Below the pieces are notes generated by a model. The model did no database searches. It saw nothing but the letters and a program-made list of their open reading frames with translations, and was not told where the DNA came from. The position numbers and the translations under genes were made by a program. Shown one piece after another: positions 26,601 to 35,600 of a stretch of 36,266 nucleotides of DNA (the stretch's first letter is position 1; each line of letters begins with the position of its first letter). Location: contig SLKG01000131.1 of NCBI GenBank assembly GCA_007134735.1, positions 1 to 36,266 on the forward strand, given 5' to 3'. Source of the stretch: Kiritimatiellia bacterium (GTDB lineage Bacteria; Verrucomicrobiota; Kiritimatiellia; SLAD01).

Positions 26601-29600
26601 TACCGGATCGTATCGACCGGCTTCGCTGAGCGGATGGAAATCTCCTCCCACCGGGTCCGCAAACAAGGGGTCACCCGCCAGGCTGTGCCGATCTCTTCCA
26701 TAATCTCGGATCCATTCAGCCAGATTCCGGGATTTCATGGGAAGCGGGACGCGGAGCGCATCGCCGGGCACAAAAGGATACGTACGCCGCGAAATATACG
26801 CCGGACCTTCCAACTGGAAGAAGTTGTAATCCGACCGGAGATCGGCGGCCCGATTCCACGAAAATACGGCGTTGGCGCTGAAATGCGAAAACACCGAATT
26901 CGAAAAGGAAACGGAACCTCCACTCATTTGCACCGCCCCCAACGCCGCTTCACCCACCGCATTGGACCACAGGACTCCGTGCCCCCAGGAAATGCCCGTG
27001 ACTCCGGCCAGTGAAAGGGCCGGTCCCGTCGTGTCCCGGATCAGGCAATGCCGGAATACTCCATTATGCGAACCGTCCGTCACCGAAACCCCGGTTGCCG
27101 CGCCTTCTATCCGTATATGACGGAAATCGAATCCGCGCGACCTCGTTAATCGAATGCCGACCTGCGCATTCCGAATGGTCAGATGCCGCAGGGCTATGTA
27201 CTCCGCATCGGTCAGGCTGATCGCCGGATTCAGGTCGGCGGCTTCGAAAACGGTTCCGCCCGCCGCATAATTCGTGGACCCGATGAGCGTGACCGGCCGG
27301 TTCGCTTCAAGGGATCCGGCATCCATACTGGTAATCGAAATGGTGCGCGTTAACGGATAGGTGCCCGTGTCGATATAGATAAGGTCTCCGGGTTCCAGGT
27401 CATAGGTCCGCAATATACTCCGAACGGAATCCTTCGGGTCGGAAGGTGTTGTTCCTGTATGACCGGGCAACCCGATATTCGTCGTGTACACATTGCCGTT
27501 CGTCGACGAATCGTTCACATAGAACGGAACCGGACCATTTCGAATGGCAAAGACCACGGTATCGGGCATTTCACCCGAGAGCGGTTCCTCCGTCTCACTG
27601 ACCACCCTCCAGCGGGCCAGCACGGTGGACGGCATCCCCTCGAGGGGCTGCGTGAATGAACCGGCGTCCGCCGGAATGCCGGCGGCCAACACGTCCCAGG
27701 AAGCTCCATTATCGGGTGAGAATTCTATCCGGACGGAATGCGATAAAGCCGCGCCCTGCGCCAGCCAATGGAACGTCACATTGGTTCCGCGAACGGTTCC
27801 GCCATCATAAAACGACACCGCATGCAACGCCGCGTTGGTGGGCGAATGACTGGCTTCGGGGGTATTTCCGAATCTTCCGATGTTGGCGCGATCCCCGTGC
27901 GGAATCGGTTCCTGGTCAAACGGAGCCGCAGGAGAGGCGGCGTCAATCAACGGAGAGGTCACCTCATCCGTGGCCGAAAAGCCCACCCCGGGGACATACC
28001 GTCCGCCCGGCGCCTGGGTCTTCAGATGAAAATCGCCGACGGCAGGATCGGCAAACAACGGGTCCTGCGCCAGGCTGTGCCGGTCGCGCCCCGTGGCCTG
28101 CGCCCAATTCCCAAGCCGCCGATAGAGATTCGGCAATTCCTGTCCGCCCACGGATTCCCGCGCCACCCATGCATCGTCCCGGACATGGATGCTGTTGTAA
28201 TCCGCATTGAGCAGGCCGCCGCCAAAATAAATGTAGGCATCCGGGCCGAACGCGCCCAATACGCTGTTGGATACCGAGATCCCGGCAAATCCGCGCACGG
28301 CATACCGGTTGGACCAGAGCAAACCCTGATCCCATACAACCTTCGCGGATTGGTCGGCCCACAACGCGTTCGTCGTCACGTTTCTGACCGAACAATTGAC
28401 CATGCGCGTCAGCATGGAACGTTCTATGTGGATCCCGTGCCCGCCGCCGATGACGTCCACCGCTTTCATCAGGGTGTTGGTTGCGTTGACGACATGCAGG
28501 GCGGCGCCGACCTGTCCGACGCGGTTGAAGGTGATATTCTTCAGCGTCAGTCCGCGTGTGGCGTCCAGCCGCAACCCGCCCCCCGTAAAGACCGTCCCCC
28601 CCTCGTCCCGGTTCGTACTGCCGATGATGCGAACCGGATCCTCTCCGTCGCCGGCATCGCGCTGGCTGATCACGAGGTTGCCGGAAAGGGTATATTCGCC
28701 CGTATCCACGTATACCACGTCACCGGGCCGGACATCGTAGCGTTGGAAGACATCGGCGAGCCCGGGCAGGGGAGAATCCGCCGATAACCCCGTATTTCCC
28801 GAAGCCCCCACGGCCGTGGTGTACACATCACCGTCGAGGGAATCATCGTTTACATAGAAAACGAAGTTCGTATTCCGAACCGCAAATATGACCTCATTGG
28901 TTCCGGACACCGGAGTGGATTGACTCTCGACGCGCCATCGCCCTTTCAGGGTGGAAGGCCATTCGGTGGTATTCCAGGTATACACGCCGTCCAGGGCCGG
29001 AATCCCGGTCGCCACCGTATCCCAGGAAGCGCCCCCGTTGCCGGAAAACCGTATCAATACGAGGTCGTTGGTTACCGCTCCCCGGGGCAACCAACGCAGG
29101 TTTACCTGTGTTCCTTTTGCCACGCCGCCGTCGTTGAAGGACAAAACGGTCAATGCCCCGTCGTCCGGGGTTTTGCTCGCCCATAACGTATTCCCGTATA
29201 ACCCGATGTTGACGCGTCCTCCGTTCGGGTCGGGCTCGTGCGCATAGTCGGCCGCGGGATCACCCGCGTCAATCAATGGAGAGGTGACGGCATCGGGCAC
29301 AAACAGGCCCGTACTCACATCGTAGCGGCCTTCCTGGCTCTTCAGGAAAAAGGAACCGGCCTGCGCATCCAAAAAGAGGGGATCATGGCTTAACGTATTC
29401 AAGCCCTTTCCGGTGGCCTGTTGCCATGTCGTGACATCGGGGTAGCGAAGGGGCGCGGAAAGACTCACATTATGAGGAGGCTGGGCTATGCGAACGACGT
29501 GGTGAACGGGGTCGGCGCCTTGGCGCGCATGGAAATTATTATAATCGCCGGTGAACGACGATCCCAGCGTCACCCGAATACCAATCCGGTTCGGCCCGAA

Positions 29601-32600
29601 GACCCCGATGATCGAGTTGGAAATCGCCATGGAGGAATTAGCGGCCAGCTCGATGCCTATGTTATTGTACCACATAACACCGTTGTTCCACAGCAATCCC
29701 GTGGATTCTTCGGCCTGAAGGGCCCAGCTCCGAACAGTGTTGGTCAATCCGAAGATGGAGGACCGGTTCATGACAATGTCCTGCGATTCCGCGATGCGGA
29801 AACCGTACCGATCCCCCGCCGAGCTCATACCGGTCGGAAAATCGATATGCACATGTTCGAACCGGCTGTCTTTTACCCTCTCCAGGTCCATGACACGCGC
29901 GGTATTCGTAAAACGCAGATGGGACACCTCGTAGGCTTCGACGTCCCTGAAACGAAAGGCCGGACCGCTCTTCAGCCCGTTGATCACCGTGCCGCCGGCG
30001 GTGTAATTCGTGCTTCCAATGATACGAACCCGGTTGGTGCCCCATCCCGACATCATGGCGCTGAAGGTGACCGGGGAGGAAAACGTGTATTCACCGGTAT
30101 CGATGTATATCCGGTCCCCCGCCTCGATATCGTACCGGTTCATCACTGCGTGCAGGGACGGCAACGGGGTATCCGGATCCAACCCGTCATGGAGCAGGTT
30201 CCCCGCCGTGGTCGTATACACATTTCCTTCCGTGTTGCCGTCATTCACATAATAGGATATCTGGCTGTTGTTGATCCGAAACGGCACGCTGTTGCTGGCC
30301 TGCAACGACGCGTCGTCCTCGCTGATGACCCGCCAGAACGCCCGGGGGAAAGTGCCTTCCACGGTCGTATCCCACCCCTCGTACACGCCCTGGGCCGCGG
30401 GGAGGCCGACGGCGATGTCCACCCACGTTTCCCCGTCGTCGGCGGTATACTGAATGCGGACCGTGTGCGACGTAGCTCCGCCCGTGGCAATCCAGTACAA
30501 ACTGTTGGTCCCGCGAATCACGCCTCCCCCGTAAAGGCTGACCGCCAGCAGGCGGGGTGTGGGCGGCGTGCGGCTGGCTTCCGGATGATTCCCGTACAAC
30601 CCCATATTCATGCGTCCCCCGTTCGGGAAAGACTCCTCCCCGTACGGTGTGCCGGGATGGGCCGCATCGATCATCGGAGAAGTTTCTCCATCCAACACGA
30701 AATCGTTCTGGGCCGGATCGAAACGTCCGGCTTCACTGCGCAAGTGGAAATCGCCGTTTGCGGGATCGGCTAACAACGGGGCATGCGTCAGGGAGTGCAT
30801 ATCGTTACCCGTGGCCGCCTGCCATGAGGTCAGGAAACGACGCAACAGGTTGTTCACCAACGCCAGCTCGGCATCGTCCCGCAACTGAAGGTTGTTGAAG
30901 TCGGACTGGAACCCGGAAACATTTTCCAGCGAATAGATCCGGTTGGTAATTCCCGCGGCCGTAATCAGTGAATTGCTGATGGATACCGTGTTCGCGGCGG
31001 AGTAACGAACGCCTCCGGCCCGGTTTGACCAGACGATACTCTGCCCGACGCGCACCTGATCGCTCTGATGACCGCGCAGTCCGAACCCCTGGTTGTCCGC
31101 CAGTACGGCCCGCGACACCCGTATATGGTTGTTTCTCTGGAGGAACAACCCGTCCCCGCTACCGCCCACGGCGCGAACCATGGACAACCCAATATGCTGG
31201 GAATCCCGGACACGAATACCGGTAGCGGCGCCTTCCACCACGATGTTGGATATGATCACATATCGGGCATGATCCACATCCAATCCCACTCCTCCGGTAA
31301 AGGCCAGAACGGATCCCGGTACCGAATAATGCGTGGATCCCAATACCACCACCGGGTTCCCGGAAACGCCGCTGTCCGCGGGGCCGATGGTCACCGTCGC
31401 GTGATCGGAATACATACCGGTATCCACGTACACCACGTCGCCCGGCTCGATATCGTACCGGTGGAACACGGTGGCAAGCGAATCCAACGGCCGTTCGGGC
31501 GTGGCCACCCAATTGGTCGGAGAACCGGGCGCGGTGGTCCACAGCGTATGGTTCATATCCCCGTTATTTACGTACCAGGCCAGCGGAGCATTCCGGATCG
31601 CGAAGAAATTCGTCGTTTCGGAAAATACGCCGGAAGGATTTTCGACAAGGCTGACCCGCCATAATCCGGCCACGGCCGTTTCAATGGCGGTGGTGTCCCA
31701 TAGATAGTATTCATCCGTCGCGGGGACGCCCGCGTGCAATTCGTCCCAGCTTTCACCGCCGTCGGCAGAAATCTCAATGCGCACCAGGTCGGAGACATCC
31801 AGGTTGCCCGCCACCCAGCTCAATGTCGCCGTTTCCTTGACCCATCCTCCCTGCCTAAGTGAAGCCGCATGCAACCACGGGGATTGACGGCCCTTGCTCG
31901 CTTCCGGCGTGTTCCCATACAGCCCGATATTGACCCGGCCTCCGTTCGGAGGCGGTTCGTTGGAAAAATCGGATGCCGGATCTCCGGCATCAATCAAGCG
32001 GGAAGTTACGGCATCCGCTACCCAGCCGCCGGACGCCGGATCATAGCGCCCCGCCGGGGTCCGCGTCTTCAGGTGAAAATCAACCGGCGGGTCGGCAAAC
32101 AGCGGATCCACACTCATACTCGCCCGGTCCTGTCCGGTTTCCGCGCTCCATGCGGACAGGCTGTCCGTATTCCGGCCCAGCGATGCGATGTGGCCGACCA
32201 TCGCCTGGTTCCTGGTAAATATGTTATTGTAATTTGCGACCACGCTTGCCGGATTCGCCGCGTGATAACCCAACGCACCCGGTGTGGATGCCACGATGAC
32301 GCTGTTGGTCATGCGAGCCGTCCCGCCCGCTACGCGCAGGGCCGTCCCGACATTGTTCCAAAGCACACTGTGCCGGAGCGTAACGTCGCCCGACCCCACA
32401 AGGACACCGTTCTGGGTGTTCTGCCGGCTGATCACACGTTCCAAGACAGTTCCCGGGGAATTGATCACGCGAATACCGGTATTGTTTTCGTAGGCATGAA
32501 CCCGCACCAGCCTGGATCCCTCCGCGTTGTTCAAACGGATGCCCTCATCCTGGTTGCGAAACCGGATATCGCTGACTTTCACATACCGGGCATTGTCCAG

Positions 32601-35600
32601 GAGCAATCCATAGCGCCCGGCGGCCGGTGTTCCCGGCCGGGCGAAGACGGTCCCGCCCGCGGCATTATTCGTACTGCCGCGGATGTGCACGTATTGATTC
32701 GTACTGCCGGAATGCGTGATGCCCATTACCGGGTTCGCGGAGACCGCCGCGCCCAATGTGTAGACACCCGTATCCACATAGATGATGTCGCCCGGTTCAA
32801 GCGCATAGGCATTCAGCACCGCTTGGAGGGTCGCTTTCGGCGTGGACGGATCAAGACCCCGATTGGCATTGTCACCCGGGGCCACGGTGTACACGTTTCC
32901 GGCCGTCGAGTGATTGTTCACATAATAGACAAAAGGACCGTTCCGGAACGAAAACGTGGACGCCGTATGACTCGACACATCCGGGTCGTCTTCATAGACG
33001 ACCCGCCACATGGCTTGCGTTGTGGACGTCTGGTTTGTATAGGCCCACGCCCATGAACCGGCCGTCGCCGAAATGCCGCTTGCGGCCACCTGCCAGTCGG
33101 CGCCCGGTTCCGCCGCCAGTTCGATGCGAACCGTGGCCTCCGGCGGAAAATTACCGCCCGTCCACCGGACAATATCATTCTCCTCCACGTTCAGCGCGCC
33201 GCCGTCGTTATACGTCAACACCTGGAGCCAGGCGTTTGTCCGTGACTTACTCGCCCAGAGCGTACCCCCGAACGCGCCCACATTCAGTCGATCGCCGTGC
33301 GGAGCCGGCTCATTGGTCCAAGCGGTTGACGCCGGATCCCCCAAATCAATCAGGGGCGAGTGCTCGGCATCCGCCACAAAGTCGCCCGTATCGGGGTCAT
33401 ACCGGCCGGTCATGCTCCGCGGATGAAAATTGTAATTCTCCGGATCGGCAAATTTCGGATCGAGCACCGCGCTGTTCCACCATCCGTATAACTTCTGGAA
33501 AACATTCAGACTGGTATACTGGGCCGGTCCGATAGCCGCATTCCAGAGTATGTTGTAGTCGCCGTATTGCGTAATCCGGGTCCCCGCAAACATGTTTCCG
33601 CCGACAACAACCGTGTTGCTGATGGTCGTGCCCAGCGCTTGATTTCGCACCAGGTTGAATGCCGCGGAATTGCTCCACATCACATTGCCGTTCACGGTAA
33701 ACGGCCAGTTGCCGCGTATGCCCACGCCGCGGCCCTTGATGATGCATCGCTCAAACGAAACCCCCTGGCTGAACTCCAGGTTGACTATGGATGAGGCTCC
33801 GGAAGCCGCCATGTCAAACACGCGAACGTCCCGAAGCGCAACCGAATCGGCGTCAATGGTTACGCGGAGACCGTTTTTCAGCGTCATGTGTTCGATCTCC
33901 ACGTGTGAGCCGGTAACCCGCAACGCGTCATGATCGGGATTCATCCGGTCAATCACCGTCCCGCCCCCCGCCGGGCTTGTACTGCCGCGGAGGGTGAATC
34001 GTCCGCTCGCGCTCGATCCCGCTTGTCTCGGTCCCACGGTCAGCGTGAAATTGGAATACACCCCCGTGTCCACGTACACGATGTCGAATCCGCCCAGGTT
34101 ATACCGCGCAAACAGGTTGGTAATGGTTCGCATCGGTGTCTCAGGCGTCAATCCGTCATGGGAATCGTTTCCGGCCTCCGACGTGTACGAATTGTCTTCC
34201 GTGTCGTCGTTATTCACGTAATAGGGCACCTTGTGTCCGTTGATGGAAAAGCGTTGCACGCTCCGGGACTCCACGGCCGGGTCGGATTCGGAAACCACCC
34301 GCCATACCGCCGCCATCGGCGGAACACCCGTTACATCCCACGTATACACCCCGTCGGTCACGGGAACACCCGTGGCAATATTGGACCATGTTACACCGCC
34401 ATCCGGGCGGAATTGCAGTGCGACGGTCTCGCCCGGATCAAACTTCCCGTGATTCCACCGCAGTATTGTATTGGCTCCGGAAGCCCCGCCGCCATCGCTG
34501 AAGGTAAGGGCGCGTACCCAGGCGCTGGTGCGGCTCCGGCCGGCCAGTTCCGTACCGCCGAACGCCCCCGCGTTGACCCGCCCCCCATTGGGATCCGGTT
34601 CGTTCGTCCACGCCGTGGAAGCCGGATCGCCGAAATCAATCAGGACGGAATGAACCGAGTCCGTCACGGTATTGCCCGTAAGGGGATCGTAACGTCCCGT
34701 GACGCTCTTCGGATGGAAGTTCAGGTTCTGCGGATCGGCAAACAGCGGGTCGGTATGAATGCTATTGGGCCCGTTCAATTCGGAAAGATAGGCTCGTTGA
34801 CCCTCAAACAGGTCGGTACGCCAGAACACATTGTAGTCTGCCGTCGGCGTATTCCTGCGAAAGGCCGTGCCGCCTACGACCACATTGTTCCGGAATACCT
34901 GCGATGCCAGGCCGTGCTCAATCCATAAGGCCGCGAAATTGTCATAGAACACGCAGTGCTCGACCAGAAAGTCATAGGCGGCATGATAGGCATTGATCGC
35001 ATTTCCGGAGTTACCGGTAAATACCGTGTTGCGTATGGTCCACCCATCTCCCCGTGCGCGTATGGCATTGGCATTGTCACGGAAGATTATATTCTCAACC
35101 AGGATATGTTCACCTTGGGCCGCGCCGTGTGTGCCGGGCCCGCCCATACCATAACGACTTTCCATAACCGTCATGTCCCGGAAATGCACATGTTGGACAT
35201 AGTCGAGATCAAAGACGTTTTCACCGCCTGCGCCTCTACGGAACACGGTTGCGCCCCCGCCCGGCGCCCCCTGGAATACAATGGGCCGGCCTTCGACACC
35301 TGAAACCGAAACGGTCGTGGTATAATTCGAGTACGTTCCCGTATCGATATACACGATGGATCCCGGTTCGAGGGTATACGTGGCCAACAGGTTGGTCAGG
35401 GTCCGCATGGGTGTTCCGGGCGTCAATCCGTCATTCGCGTCATCGCCCGGCTCGGTGGTGTACACGTTTCCTTCAACGTGGCCATCGTTCACGTAATACG
35501 GAAACATGTATCCGTTCACGGTGAACCGGCGCTCGTTTTGCGCCCACACGGACGGATCCGAATGGCTGACCACACGCCAATGCGCGGCCATCGGTTCGAG